From contig NZ_CVTD020000023.1 in assembly GCF_002904165.1 (NCBI RefSeq), positions 1-64,000 of the forward strand: DNA of 64,000 nt, written 5' to 3'. Position 1 is the stretch's first letter; each line of letters opens with the position of its first letter. Under the pieces are notes generated by a model. It saw nothing but the letters and a program-made list of their open reading frames with translations, had not been told where the DNA came from and ran no database searches. Position numbers and translations under genes: made by a program. Of this stretch, positions 17,507-26,221 are shown piece by piece. The DNA comes from Herbinix hemicellulosilytica. Lineage in GTDB: Bacteria; Bacillota; Clostridia; Lachnospirales; Lachnospiraceae.

Positions 17507-18334
17507 TTAATTATTAACTCCATGCACATGCCTTATGTAATAAAACATATATTGCTGCACGATTCCGGCATAACCCTGATACAATGCGGTATCAAACTTA
17601 TTATCGTAATATTCCGAAAGCACCCTTTTCATCCAGACATCTATAGGAAAGGCTTCGATATGATGCAGGCCAAAAAGGGAAATACAATTTGCCACCTTAT
17701 CTCCTATACCCTTAATACTTTTTAAGGTTTTTACCGCTTCCTCATGACTGCATGCCTTTAAAGCTTCCAAGTCAATTTTTCCAAGATACACTGCACGGGA
17801 GGCTTCTATAATATATTCATCCCGGTAACCTAATTTTAAGGCTCGCAAATCTTCCTTTTTTGCTTCAGCCAGCTTATTTGGAGTCGGAAAGGTATAATAT
17901 ACTTTTCCGGTAGTTTTATCTTCTGTTTTGTTTCCGTAAACTTCGCAAATTTTTTCAATACAGGATTTAATCGCAGGAATATTTTTATTCTGGGATATTA
18001 TAAAGCTTATAAGCATTTCAAAAGGGTCCTGCCTTAATATTCTAATACCTTTTCCATACTTGGCAGCTTCTTTAAGAAAATTGTCTGTTCCGCTAACCAG
18101 CTTATCAACAATGCTGCCATAGTCAAAGTCAAGGTGAAAATAATTTTTCCAAATTTTATTGTAGTCTTCTTCGCTGCATGAGATTTCCACGACATCTTCT
18201 TCTAATTGCTCAAGCTCCAGGTATCTGTCAAAAGCAATTAGATAATATTTATTTTGTGATATAGGATTCATCCGGAAACACTGACCGGATTCTGCTATTT
18301 GCTTAAGGTCAAAATTTTTGTTTTCTATTATCAT
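17507..18334 (-). CDS. ogg: 8-oxoguanine DNA glycosylase (OGG1-type)
   Basis: This 275-residue DNA repair enzyme has the OGG N-terminal domain (about 1-110) followed by a helix-hairpin-helix GPD domain. The segment SIKGIGDKVANCISLFGL includes the Lys of GDKVA, the expected Schiff-base nucleophile, and FPIDVWMKRVL gives the catalytic Asp. Both are intact, so it should be a bifunctional glycosylase/AP lyase excising 8-oxoG opposite C. The layout is that of the OGG1-like (Clostridium Ogg) branch rather than MutM. It stands alone on the minus strand, convergent with nothing and divergent from the niacin transporter. Confidence 0.9.
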   Translation of the reverse strand: MIIENKNFDLKQIAESGQCFRMNPISQNKYYLIAFDRYLELEQLEEDVVEISCSEEDYNKIWKNYFHLDFDYGSIVDKLVSGTDNFLKEAAKYGKGIRILRQDPFEMLISFIISQNKNIPAIKSCIEKICEVYGNKTEDKTTGKVYYTFPTPNKLAEAKKEDLRALKLGYRDEYIIEASRAVYLGKIDLEALKACSHEEAVKTLKSIKGIGDKVANCISLFGLHHIEAFPIDVWMKRVLSEYYDNKFDTALYQGYAGIVQQYMFYYIRHVHGVNN

Positions 18335-18499
18335 AAGTTCCTCTTCTTCTATTATTATTTTCGTTTTTTATATAAATATTATAATTTCGATTATACAGTT
18401 CTACAAGTATTTCTATTTTTTGACATGGCTAATAATTATTATATAGAGCTATACTTTTAATAAAAAAGCAGGATAACAGCTTTTTAAAAATAATAATTA

Positions 18500-18528
18500 T
18501 TGACAGTCGAAATGTTATCACTTATAAT
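18500..18528 (+). promoter_or_regulatory. Consensus sigma-A promoter of the NiaX-like gene
   Basis: TTGACA (18500-18505), 17 bases, TATAAT (18523-18528): a perfect consensus promoter 43 bases before the start codon. Such a strong promoter usually needs a repressor, and repeats overlie it. Confidence 0.85.
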
Positions 18529-18573
18529 TAGGTGACAAGACAACTATCAAGACAGTTTGAAGGGTGATAACAT
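18512..18573. promoter_or_regulatory. Candidate operator repeats over the niaX promoter and start codon
   Basis: ATGTTATCAC at 18512-18521, in the promoter spacer, has an exact inverted copy GTGATAACAT at 18564-18573 covering the ribosome binding site and start codon. A related inverted half GTGACAA lies at 18532-18538. CAAGACA occurs twice between them (18535-18541 and 18548-18554). This suggests transcriptional and possibly mRNA-level control. The regulator is not in the window. Confidence 0.5.
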
Positions 18574-19156
18574 GGCAAACTCAAAATTAAATAATTTAAA
18601 TAAAGTGAAAATAATGACGGTATCGGCATTGCTTTCTGCCCTCGGTATTTTAATACCGATGACATTCCCCAGCATAAGATTGGAACCTGCTTCTTATACC
18701 TTAGCCAGCCACGTTCCGATATTCCTGGCTATGTTTATATCTCCTTTAACAGCAGCCTTTGTGGCAGCAGTTACTACTTTTGGTTTTTTTGTAGCCGGTT
18801 TTCCAATTGTAATTGTGCTTAGGGCATTGTCGCACCTGATTTTCTCTTTAACAGGAGCATTTATTCTCAAAAAGAAGAATCAACTACTTACTTCTTTTAA
18901 AAACAACGCTTTATTTAACTTTGCTGTTTCATTAATCCACGCAGCAGCCGAAGTAGCCGTTGTAACTTACTTTTACCGGGTAAGCGGAATGTCATCCGCC
19001 TATTACGAAAAAGGATATTTTTTCTCGGTATTTATTCTTGTAGGAATCGGAACACTAATTCACAGCATGATAGACTTTTCGATTGCCGTTACCGTATGGC
19101 TCCCTCTACAGCATATTATATCTATACCGGCTAATGCAAAAATAAAGATTAAGTAA
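18572..19156 (+). CDS. niaX: Niacin transporter NiaX-like (ECF S component)
   Basis: A 194-residue integral membrane protein with six predicted helices, similar to the NiaX family of substrate-binding components of energy-coupling-factor vitamin transporters. The early segment RLEPASYTLASHVPIFLAMF, following helix 1, is what I recognise from that family. It would capture nicotinate or nicotinamide and use a shared EcfA/A'/T module encoded elsewhere. The longest frame begins with TTG at 18557. The ATG at 18572 with AAGGG seven bases upstream is preferred. Family assignment is from memory of the motif; the vitamin should be treated as probable, not proven. Confidence 0.72.
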   Translation: MANSKLNNLNKVKIMTVSALLSALGILIPMTFPSIRLEPASYTLASHVPIFLAMFISPLTAAFVAAVTTFGFFVAGFPIVIVLRALSHLIFSLTGAFILKKKNQLLTSFKNNALFNFAVSLIHAAAEVAVVTYFYRVSGMSSAYYEKGYFFSVFILVGIGTLIHSMIDFSIAVTVWLPLQHIISIPANAKIKIK

Positions 19157-19216
19157 ACATTACTCATGACATAAAATAAACCGGATGAGCTGCGCACTAA
19201 ATAAATAAGAAAACAT

Positions 19217-19246
19217 AAAACCCAGGCTTAAAAAAGCCTGGGTTTT
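19217..19246 (+). terminator. Terminator of the NiaX-like gene
   Basis: Thirteen-base perfect arms (19217-19229, 19234-19246) with a 4-base loop and a T-run on the plus strand, 61 bases past the stop. Confidence 0.9.
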
Positions 19247-19275
19247 ATAAATATATTTATGCAACTAAATAAGAT

Positions 19276-19470
19276 TTAAATTATTTTAGCATTTTCGATT
19301 ATTTCATCTTCAAAGTATTTCTTATTTATTATAAGTCCATCCAAAACAATTACATCATATATTCCCTGTAATACATATTTTTCATAATTAAAATTAACTA
19401 ATTTAATGCCATTGGAGGCTGACGTAGATATAAGCACCCTAAATAGGGTGCTTAAGTTAGTCTTTAAATA
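19276..19470 (-). pseudogene. Possible 3' remnant of an unidentified gene
   Basis: An open frame of 64 codons, too short and without a plausible ATG, reads as ordinary protein at its end. Residues such as NGIKLVNFNYEKYVLQGIYD and VIVLDGLIINKKYFEDEI have balanced composition unlike random A/T-rich translation. It stops at TAA 19276-19278 and is closed upstream by a TAG at 19471-19473. It runs through a 9-bp palindrome (19432-19453). I infer the C-terminal fragment of a decayed gene, but it could be chance or a small gene with a GTG start near 19446. I do not recognise the family. Confidence 0.3.
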
Positions 19471-19536
19471 CTATCTATATTTTCGGTAGTATAACAAATA
19501 TTGGCATAAATCAGAAGTTATTATTTTGTATTAAGC

Positions 19537-19573
19537 AAAAAGCCTTGTAACCGTTAAGTTACAAGGCTTTTTT
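19537..19573. terminator. Terminator downstream of tRNA-Trp
   Basis: Perfect 11-bp arms AGCCTTGTAAC (19541-19551) and GTTACAAGGCT (19558-19568) are flanked by A5 and T6, so it can work in both directions. On the minus strand it ends the tRNA transcript. A smaller 6-bp hairpin, GCAACC-GGTTGC (19576-19591), lies between the two. Confidence 0.88.
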
Positions 19574-19597
19574 ATGCAACCGTAAGGTTGCTATATA

Positions 19598-19670
19598 CAG
19601 GGGCAGTAGGATTCGAACCCACGACCTGCGGTTTTGGAGACCGTTATTCTACCAGCTGAACTATGCCCCT
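19598..19670 (-). tRNA. trnW: tRNA-Trp (anticodon CCA)
   Basis: A complete cloverleaf on the minus strand: acceptor AGGGGCA/TGCCCCT with discriminator G, D arm GTTCAGCTGGTAGAAT, anticodon loop CTCCAAA giving CCA, T arm GTGGG-TTCGAAT-CCTAC. The outermost anticodon-stem pair is A-C. The 3' CCA is not encoded. Confidence 0.96.
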
Positions 19671-19691
19671 ATACAATTATGTTGCTTATAT

Positions 19692-19720
19692 ATACTACTA
19701 TGAATTGTCCCAATTGTCAA
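19692..19720 (-). promoter_or_regulatory. Sigma-A promoter of tRNA-Trp
   Basis: On the minus strand TTGACA (19715-19720), 17 bases, TAGTAT (19692-19697), 21 bases before the mature tRNA 5' end. The tRNA therefore appears to be transcribed independently of radA. Confidence 0.7.
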
Positions 19721-19817
19721 GATATCTTTGATAATTTATTTGACATAATTAAGCATTAACTTTAATCAGATTATGTATATTAGGATCAAAAACCAATTTA
19801 CATCGGATATTTAACCG

Positions 19818-21182
19818 TTATCTGTTTTCTTTTATGTACTGCAATATTTCCTGTATATTGCTTATTCCAATCAGTTTTATACCGGTATTTACTTTTAAAT
19901 TGGCTTCATTAGCTTTGGGCAGGATGCAGGTTTCAAAGCCCATTTTTGCGGCTTCAGAAACCCTTTGATCCGCTAAATTAACCGCGCGAATTTCACCGGT
20001 AAGACCGATTTCCCCAAAAACTATGGTATTACCGTTGACGGAAATATTGCGGTAACTTGACAGGATTGCCGCTACAATAGCCAGGTCCAGTGCCGGCTCC
20101 GTAATCCGCATACCTCCGGCTACATTTACATATGCATCACAGTCCCCCAACTGTAAGCCAAGCCGTTTTTCCAATACCGCCATCAGCAGGTTTACCCGGT
20201 TATAGTCCGTACCTGCCGCAGTTCTTCTTGGCATATTGAAGCTTGTTCTGCTAATTAAAGCCTGAACTTCCACCAATATCGGTCTTGTACCTTCAATTGA
20301 TGCGGTTACCACTGATCCGGGCTCCCCCACAGGCCGGCCGCTAAGCATATACTCGGAAGGATTTTTTACTTCTTTCAGGCCGGAATTTAACATCTCAAAT
20401 ACTCCGATTTCGTTTGTTGAACCGAAACGGTTTTTTACGGCTCTGAGTACCCTATAAGATACATGGTTTTCCCCTTCAAAGTACAGAACCGTATCTACCA
20501 TATGTTCCAAGACTCTTGGCCCTGCCACCATTCCTTCTTTTGTCACATGACCTATTATAAATATGGTTATACCTATGTCTTTTGCCAGCCTCATCAAGGC
20601 TCCGGTGGCCTCTCTGACCTGACTGACACTTCCCGGAGCCGAAGCTATATCCTCCTTATACATTGTCTGTATGGAGTCTATAACAATTATCTCGGGCTTA
20701 TATTTATGTACAACAGCTTCTATTAAATCCAGGTTTGTTTCACAAAGAAGCAGAAGCTCGCCGCCGAAAGCGCCGAGCCTGTCTGCTCTCATCTTTATCT
20801 GTTCTCTGGATTCTTCTCCTGATATATATATTACTTTTCTGCCTTGCTTTACAACTTCCCTGCACATCTGTAACAGAAGCGTGGATTTTCCGATGCCGGG
20901 ATCACCACCCACCAAAACAAGGCTGCCGGGTACGATACCACCGCCAAGGACTCTGTCCAGCTCTCCTATTCCTGATACCACTCTTGTTTCCGTTTCCGCT
21001 TTCACATCAGACAATAGCACCGGCTCTTTTATTTCTTTTCTTGCAGAAACCGACAAAGTTTTACTTACCACCGGTTCTTCTACAAAAGTATCCCATTGTC
21101 TGCAACCCGGGCATTGTCCCAGCCACTTTGACGATTCATATCCGCACTCTTTACAGAAAAACAGGGTTTTTGCTTTAGCCAT
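19818..21182 (-). CDS. radA: DNA repair protein RadA (Sms)
   Basis: This 454-residue RecA-like protein promotes branch migration in recombinational repair. It has an N-terminal C4 zinc finger (Cys10, 13, 24, 27), the ATPase domain with Walker A GGDPGIGKST and Walker B-type IIVIDSIQTM, the RadA-specific KNRFG motif, and the C-terminal Lon-protease-like domain. Its ATG begins one base after the stop of the upstream 137-residue gene, so the two are coupled. It is the last gene of the gntR-mcsA-mcsB-clpC direction. Bacillus also places radA next to clpC. Confidence 0.96.
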   Translation of the reverse strand: MAKAKTLFFCKECGYESSKWLGQCPGCRQWDTFVEEPVVSKTLSVSARKEIKEPVLLSDVKAETETRVVSGIGELDRVLGGGIVPGSLVLVGGDPGIGKSTLLLQMCREVVKQGRKVIYISGEESREQIKMRADRLGAFGGELLLLCETNLDLIEAVVHKYKPEIIVIDSIQTMYKEDIASAPGSVSQVREATGALMRLAKDIGITIFIIGHVTKEGMVAGPRVLEHMVDTVLYFEGENHVSYRVLRAVKNRFGSTNEIGVFEMLNSGLKEVKNPSEYMLSGRPVGEPGSVVTASIEGTRPILVEVQALISRTSFNMPRRTAAGTDYNRVNLLMAVLEKRLGLQLGDCDAYVNVAGGMRITEPALDLAIVAAILSSYRNISVNGNTIVFGEIGLTGEIRAVNLADQRVSEAAKMGFETCILPKANEANLKVNTGIKLIGISNIQEILQYIKENR

Positions 21183-21183
21183 T

Positions 21184-21597
21184 TTAAAGTTTAACCACCT
21201 TTATTAAATCACATTTGTCTTCGCTTAATTCCACGCTGAATATCAGTTTCCCGCCCAAATTGGTTTTCATCTTGCCTAAAAGTTCATCATTTTTATAAAT
21301 CTCATATTCTTTTTCGGCTTCCAGTTCCAATGTAATCTGAGCTGTTTCTTCTCCGGTTACCTGAAAACAAAGTTCATTCTCCTTATGCTCCAGATGAAAT
21401 ACCGCCGTTCCGGGTACGGATTCGTAGAGGAAACTGCCGTTTCTCTCCAATTTTGTTATTTTATTATAAGTCTTAACCTTATATAAGTCGCCGTTGTGTT
21501 CAAAGTCAGCCATTTTTGACTTTTGACTTAATTTATAGTTGCCGAAACTGAGGGTCCCATCATTTTCACTGCGTATTAATTCTTGAACAACAGCCAT
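21184..21597 (-). CDS. Small conserved-looking protein between clpC and radA
   Basis: This 137-residue cytoplasmic protein is of unknown function. No signal peptide or membrane helix is seen. The sequence is rich in alternating beta-strand patterns and ends KCDLIKVVKL, consistent with an all-beta fold. AGGAGG seven bases before the ATG at 21597 fixes the start 33 codons inside the longest frame. It is 119 bases downstream of clpC and one base upstream of radA, an arrangement that points to co-expression with stress and repair genes. The function cannot be inferred beyond this context. Confidence 0.72.
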   Translation of the reverse strand: MAVVQELIRSENDGTLSFGNYKLSQKSKMADFEHNGDLYKVKTYNKITKLERNGSFLYESVPGTAVFHLEHKENELCFQVTGEETAQITLELEAEKEYEIYKNDELLGKMKTNLGGKLIFSVELSEDKCDLIKVVKL

Positions 21598-21716
21598 TAT
21601 ATGACCTCCTAAATTATTAATAAGGAACTTTCCGACTATATTATAATTATAAAGTAAATGGAGTTCGATTTCTACAGTGTCTTGGTCCCGATGCATCCCG
21701 GTATCTCAGGATTTGC

Positions 21717-24158
21717 TTATATTGCCCTTAATACCACTTCATTATCGATTAATTCAATTTTAACCGTATCCCCTTCTTTGATTGTGCCTGCCAGTACGGC
21801 TTCAGCCAGTTTGTCTTCTACATTTGTCTGTATAGCCCTGCGCAAAGGTCTTGCACCGTATTTTTCGTCATAGCCCTTTTCTGCCAAATACTCCAAAGCC
21901 TCCGGAGTAGCTTCCAGTGTTATATTCATCTGGGCTTTGCTTCTTTTTGCAATGTTTTTAACCATTATGCCGACAATTTCCTTTATATTGTCTTTGGTCA
22001 GGGAATGGAATACGATAATTTCATCGATACGGTTAATGAACTCCGGTCTGAAAATTCTCTTTACCTCATCCATTACGGCTTCCTTCATCTTCTTATAGTC
22101 TTCTTCTTCATCCACTTTGGAAGTAAAGCCTAACCTCTTGGGTGAGATAATATTTTGCGCTCCCGCATTGGAGGTCATTATGATAATGGTATTTTTGAAA
22201 CTTACTCTTCTTCCCTGGGCATCGGTTATATGGCCGTCATCCAATACCTGCAGCAGTATGTTAAACACGTCGGGATGGGCCTTTTCAACCTCATCGAAAA
22301 GAATAACAGAATAAGGATTTTGTCTTACTTTTTCGCTAAGTTGTCCTCCTTCGTCATATCCCACATATCCCGGAGGGGAACCGATAAGTTTGCTGACACT
22401 GTGTTTCTCCATATATTCGGACATATCTACCCGAATAATTGCATTTTCTGTACCGAACATTGCCTCTGCCAAAGCTTTTGACAATTCGGTTTTTCCGACA
22501 CCGGTCGGACCCAAGAAGAGGAATGAACCGATAGGCCTGTTGGGGTCTTTTAAGCCGACCCTGCCTCTTCTGATTGCTCTTGCCACGGCTGTGACCGCTT
22601 CATTCTGGCCGATTACCCTTTCATGCAGTATTTTTTCCAGATTCTGCAGTCTCTGAGCTTCTTCTTCAGCCAGTTTGGATACGGGAATCTTTGTCCAACT
22701 GGATACTATATCGGCAATTTCGGCTTCACTTACAACCAGTTGAGCTTCCGTCCTCTTCTTTTCTTCAATAAGCCTTTGCTTTTCCAACTGCTCCTGAAGA
22801 GCTTCCTGCTGCTTCTTGATTTCGCCGGCTCTTTCATAAGCCTCCTCTTTAATGGCCTTCTCTTTCTCCTGTTCAAGTCTTGCTATTTCTTTTTCCATGT
22901 TCTTTATTTCAGGAGACGAAGTATAGCAGCTTAATCTCACTTTAGATGCCGCTTCGTCCATTAAATCGATGGCTTTGTCGGGAAGATAACGGTCATTGAT
23001 ATAACGGGCTGACAGCTTTACAGCCGCAACAATAGCCGAATCCGTTATCCTTACTTTATGATGGGCCTCATATTTGTCCCTGAGTCCAAACAAAATCTGT
23101 ATGGCCTCTTCTTCTGAAGGTTCTTCTACAACCACAGGCTGGAATCTTCTTTCCAAAGCAGCATCTTTTTCGATATATTTACGATACTCTTCACGGGTTG
23201 TAGCACCAATGATTTGAAGTTCTCCTCTTGCAAGCGACGGCTTTAATATATTAGAAGCATCGATTGCCCCTTCGGCTCCGCCGGCACCTATTATCGTATG
23301 AAGCTCATCTATAAACAGAAGTACATTTCCGTCATTGATTACTTCACTGACAACCTTTTTGATTCTTTCTTCAAATTCTCCGCGATATTTTGAGCCTGCC
23401 ACCAAACCGGACAAATCCAGAGTAACTACTCTCTTATCTTTAATTGTGTCAGGCACATTTCCTTCTATTATCTTTAGGGCGAGTCCTTCCGCAATAGCGG
23501 TTTTTCCGACTCCGGGCTCACCTACCAGACACGGATTATTCTTGGTTCTTCTACTTAGTATCTGTATAACTCTTTGGATTTCGGTTTCTCTTCCGATGAC
23601 GGGATCAAGTTTGCCTTCCAGCGCATACTGGGTAAGGTCCCTGCTGTATTGATCCAGAGTAGGTGTAGATGACTTGCCCTTTTTATTTTTTCCGGGTGCA
23701 AAATCATTCTTTACGGAGCTTACATCTGCTCCCGCAGCTGCAAGCAAGTCTATATAAACCTTTTGTATATTAACTCCGAGAGTATTTAACAGGCGTACTG
23801 CGATACAATCCGTTTCTTTCATTAATGCAATCAATATATGCTCGGTTCCGGCCTGCGCCGCTTTTAATCTGGCAGCTTCGATTTGGCTTTGATCCAAAAT
23901 TCTCTTAGCCCTTGGGGTAAAACTGCCGCCTTCCATGGTGTCGACGCTGCTGCCGGGTGCTATAAGCTGATTTACCAATTCCATAACTTTGTCAACAGTT
24001 ACGCCGTTTTCTCTAAGTACTCTGGAGGCAACTCCGTCTACCTGCATCAGACCCATCAGGAGATGTTCCGTACCGATATAATTATGGTTAAGACGGAAAG
24101 CAATTTCTCTTGCAAAGTTTATTGCTTGGATTGCATTGTCTGTAAATCTGTTGTTCAT
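21717..24158 (-). CDS. clpC: ATP-dependent chaperone ClpC
   Basis: This 813-residue Hsp100 unfoldase feeds substrates to ClpP. It has two N-domain repeats (about 1-145), AAA-1 with GEPGVGKTA, a middle region with a UVR motif (about 410-460), AAA-2 with GPTGVGKTE, and the C-terminal D2-small domain. The conserved VGYDEGG and the ClpP-contact region near LGF mark it as a ClpC rather than ClpB. GGAGG eight bases before the ATG at 24158 decides the start; the longest frame opens inside that ribosome binding site. ClpC normally acts with McsB, which tags proteins with phosphoarginine, and both partner genes lie directly upstream. Confidence 0.96.
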   Translation of the reverse strand: MNNRFTDNAIQAINFAREIAFRLNHNYIGTEHLLMGLMQVDGVASRVLRENGVTVDKVMELVNQLIAPGSSVDTMEGGSFTPRAKRILDQSQIEAARLKAAQAGTEHILIALMKETDCIAVRLLNTLGVNIQKVYIDLLAAAGADVSSVKNDFAPGKNKKGKSSTPTLDQYSRDLTQYALEGKLDPVIGRETEIQRVIQILSRRTKNNPCLVGEPGVGKTAIAEGLALKIIEGNVPDTIKDKRVVTLDLSGLVAGSKYRGEFEERIKKVVSEVINDGNVLLFIDELHTIIGAGGAEGAIDASNILKPSLARGELQIIGATTREEYRKYIEKDAALERRFQPVVVEEPSEEEAIQILFGLRDKYEAHHKVRITDSAIVAAVKLSARYINDRYLPDKAIDLMDEAASKVRLSCYTSSPEIKNMEKEIARLEQEKEKAIKEEAYERAGEIKKQQEALQEQLEKQRLIEEKKRTEAQLVVSEAEIADIVSSWTKIPVSKLAEEEAQRLQNLEKILHERVIGQNEAVTAVARAIRRGRVGLKDPNRPIGSFLFLGPTGVGKTELSKALAEAMFGTENAIIRVDMSEYMEKHSVSKLIGSPPGYVGYDEGGQLSEKVRQNPYSVILFDEVEKAHPDVFNILLQVLDDGHITDAQGRRVSFKNTIIIMTSNAGAQNIISPKRLGFTSKVDEEEDYKKMKEAVMDEVKRIFRPEFINRIDEIIVFHSLTKDNIKEIVGIMVKNIAKRSKAQMNITLEATPEALEYLAEKGYDEKYGARPLRRAIQTNVEDKLAEAVLAGTIKEGDTVKIELIDNEVVLRAI

Positions 24159-24201
24159 CTTTCTGTCCTCCATTCTTTTTACGAGTACCGGATTTTACTC
24201 T

Positions 24202-25236
24202 TTATATTAAATCGGGTAACTCCTTGCTGATATATTCAGCTCTGGCTTTATCCCTTATGGCACTTCCTACACTTTTGCCCAAAGTCCACTGAAGACTTCC
24301 GGGTTGAACACCCATCATCATCTTATGGATATTAAATTCCCTGTTAAATTTTATTAAGCCGCAATCAGCTCCAAACTTCAGTTGTGACAAATACATCATG
24401 GCATCTTCGGAAGTAATTTGTTTTGCATATTTTAAAATACCGTAAGCACGGTAAACCTGGTCTTCTATTTCATCGGAATTTAATGACAGCATATATTCTC
24501 GTCTTTTTCTTTCCTGCTGCATAACCTGATAAACTATACGCTTCAGATTCTCTATTATTTCCTGTTCCGAATTGCCTAATGTTTTTTGGTTGGATATCTG
24601 ATAAATATTCCCCAAACTTCTTGTTCCTTCACCGTATATCCCTCTGATTGTTACATCGTATCTGCCGACCTCTTCAAACAGCTTCTGAATCATTCTGGCA
24701 GCACTCAAAGCAGGAAGAAAAACCATACATGATGCTCTCATCCCCGTACCGGTATTGGTAGGACACGAAGTCATATAGCCGTATTTTTCATCGTAAGCAA
24801 ATTTCAATTTTTCATATGCAATATCATCTATACGGTTTGCAATTTCATATGCCTTTTCAAGATTCATTCCGCCTACGATGGCCTGAATTCTGATATGGTC
24901 TTCTTCGTTGATCATTATGCTGACAGTTTCATCTTCAGATAATATTAAGCCTGTTGTCTGCTCTTTTTCCGCAAGCAAAGGGCTTAATATATGTCTTTCA
25001 ACCATAGCCGTTTTATCAATATCACTAAGGGACTGTATATTGCAGGCATAGTATTTTCTGTTATCCTGCTCGGAAAGAATAGGTGTGATGCTTTTTACTT
25101 CCTCGACCAGTTTTTTAGCATCCTGTTCTTCAAGCAAGGGGGAAAATTTATAATTTTCCAAATTTCTTGCCAGCCTTACCCGGCTGGATATAACCACATC
25201 GCCGTCCGGTACGGTTTCTTCATACCATTTAAGCAT
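24202..25236 (-). CDS. mcsB: Protein arginine kinase McsB
   Basis: This 344-residue enzyme of the ATP:guanido phosphotransferase family phosphorylates arginines of aberrant proteins, marking them for ClpCP. Arg-rich nucleotide-binding elements (SSRVRLARNL near the N-terminus) and the catalytic-loop signature TSCPTNTGTGMRAS with its reactive Cys are intact. It overlaps the end of mcsA by 8 bases, with AGGGAGG inside mcsA, so the activator and kinase are translationally coupled. In Bacillus the kinase also inactivates the repressor CtsR. Here no CtsR is adjacent, so its regulatory substrate may differ. Confidence 0.95.
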   Translation of the reverse strand: MLKWYEETVPDGDVVISSRVRLARNLENYKFSPLLEEQDAKKLVEEVKSITPILSEQDNRKYYACNIQSLSDIDKTAMVERHILSPLLAEKEQTTGLILSEDETVSIMINEEDHIRIQAIVGGMNLEKAYEIANRIDDIAYEKLKFAYDEKYGYMTSCPTNTGTGMRASCMVFLPALSAARMIQKLFEEVGRYDVTIRGIYGEGTRSLGNIYQISNQKTLGNSEQEIIENLKRIVYQVMQQERKRREYMLSLNSDEIEDQVYRAYGILKYAKQITSEDAMMYLSQLKFGADCGLIKFNREFNIHKMMMGVQPGSLQWTLGKSVGSAIRDKARAEYISKELPDLI

Positions 25237-25774
25237 TATTGGCTTCCTCCCTTTTTAACTGCCTGATTAAATCCCTGAGTCTTGCCGCTTCTTCAAATTC
25301 TTCCTTTTCTATAGCTTCCTGAAGTTCCAAAGCAAGTCTTTCGGCTTCCGATAATCCCTGCACCATCCTGTCTGTAGAGGTTAAAAATCCCTTAGGCCGT
25401 TTTCCGGTGTGGACTTCCGCTCCCTGTATGCCTCTTAAGGTTTTACCAAGTTCCTTATGGAAGCTTCGGTAACATTCCGCACATCCGAATCGTCCTCTTT
25501 GCAGAAACTCCTCATAAGTAGTATGACAATTACTGCATACAATATCCTGTCTTCCTTCACCGGATTTCTTGGTGGTATTGGGAGTATATGCTCCAAGCAA
25601 GGTCGACAGCAGGTTGTTTAGTGTAATATCGGTATTAAAAAAAGGTTTATCCATTTGAAAGGATGTATAGTCTGCAGCACATTCCTCACATAAATGCTGT
25701 TCATTTTTTATGCCGTTTATTATTTCCGTATACAGAACTTTTGCGGTCCTTTTATGACACCTGTCACACAACAT
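25229..25774 (-). CDS. mcsA: McsB activator McsA (zinc-finger/UVR protein)
   Basis: The 181-residue McsA activates McsB. Two zinc-binding blocks are seen, CDRCHKR...CEEC near residues 3-32 and CSNCHTTYEEF...CAECYRSF near 80-105, and a C-terminal UVR motif (LQEAIEKEEFEEAARLRD) links it to ClpC partners. GGAGG lies upstream of its ATG, five bases after the stop of the GntR-family gene. Length and motifs match the family. Confidence 0.94.
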   Translation of the reverse strand: MLCDRCHKRTAKVLYTEIINGIKNEQHLCEECAADYTSFQMDKPFFNTDITLNNLLSTLLGAYTPNTTKKSGEGRQDIVCSNCHTTYEEFLQRGRFGCAECYRSFHKELGKTLRGIQGAEVHTGKRPKGFLTSTDRMVQGLSEAERLALELQEAIEKEEFEEAARLRDLIRQLKREEANNA

Positions 25775-25779
25775 AGGAG

Positions 25780-26154
25780 TTACCTCCTTTCAAATTCTTT
25801 AAAAATTTCATCGACTACTTCATATACTTCCTGACAGCTTAAATTTTTGCATATGGCTTTGGCAATACTTACTCTAAGTTCCTCTTTCAGGTTTTCTCTT
25901 GCTTTCATCTTGTTGATATCAATAGCAATTACCGCCCCTTTTCTACGATCAAGCTTTATATATCCCTCTTGCCTAAGTATAGAGTATGCTTTATTGACCG
26001 TATGCATATTAATTCCTATATACTCAGCCAGTTCTCTGACTGAAGGAAGATTATCTCCTTCCTGGAATTGAGAGGTTGCAATGCCATATATGATCTGATT
26101 TATTAACTGAATATAAAGAGCTTCATCACTATTGAAATCAATCTTCATGTGCAT
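25780..26154 (-). CDS. GntR-family (YtrA-type) repressor heading the clp operon
   Basis: A 124-residue short GntR regulator. The N-terminal winged helix (about 5-75) contains LPSVRELAEYIGINMHTVNK and ends in YIKLDRRKGAVIAI. The ~45-residue C-terminal helical tail is the small dimerisation domain of the YtrA subfamily, which has no ligand-binding domain. GAGGTG lies six bases before the ATG at 26154. It sits 5 bases ahead of mcsA, where Bacillus and many Firmicutes have ctsR. A perfect 27-bp palindrome overlaps the promoter, so autoregulation and control of the whole clp operon are likely. It is not a CtsR homologue by sequence. Confidence 0.9.
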   Translation of the reverse strand: MHMKIDFNSDEALYIQLINQIIYGIATSQFQEGDNLPSVRELAEYIGINMHTVNKAYSILRQEGYIKLDRRKGAVIAIDINKMKARENLKEELRVSIAKAICKNLSCQEVYEVVDEIFKEFERR

Positions 26155-26221
26155 TGTATACACCTCTTATATAAATATTTTATGTAGTTACGTTTCCAAG
26201 AAACACAATCATTATAGTTAT

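Noticed and set aside
19432-19453. 9-bp palindrome AAGCACCCT-AAAT-AGGGTGCTT as a terminator
   Set aside because: No T-run follows on either strand and no called gene ends beside it. It may be a remnant of an insertion.
25780-26154. CtsR identity for the first gene of the clp operon
   Set aside because: The sequence has a GntR winged helix and a short YtrA-type tail, and none of the glycine-rich CtsR wing (RGGGGYIRI) is present.
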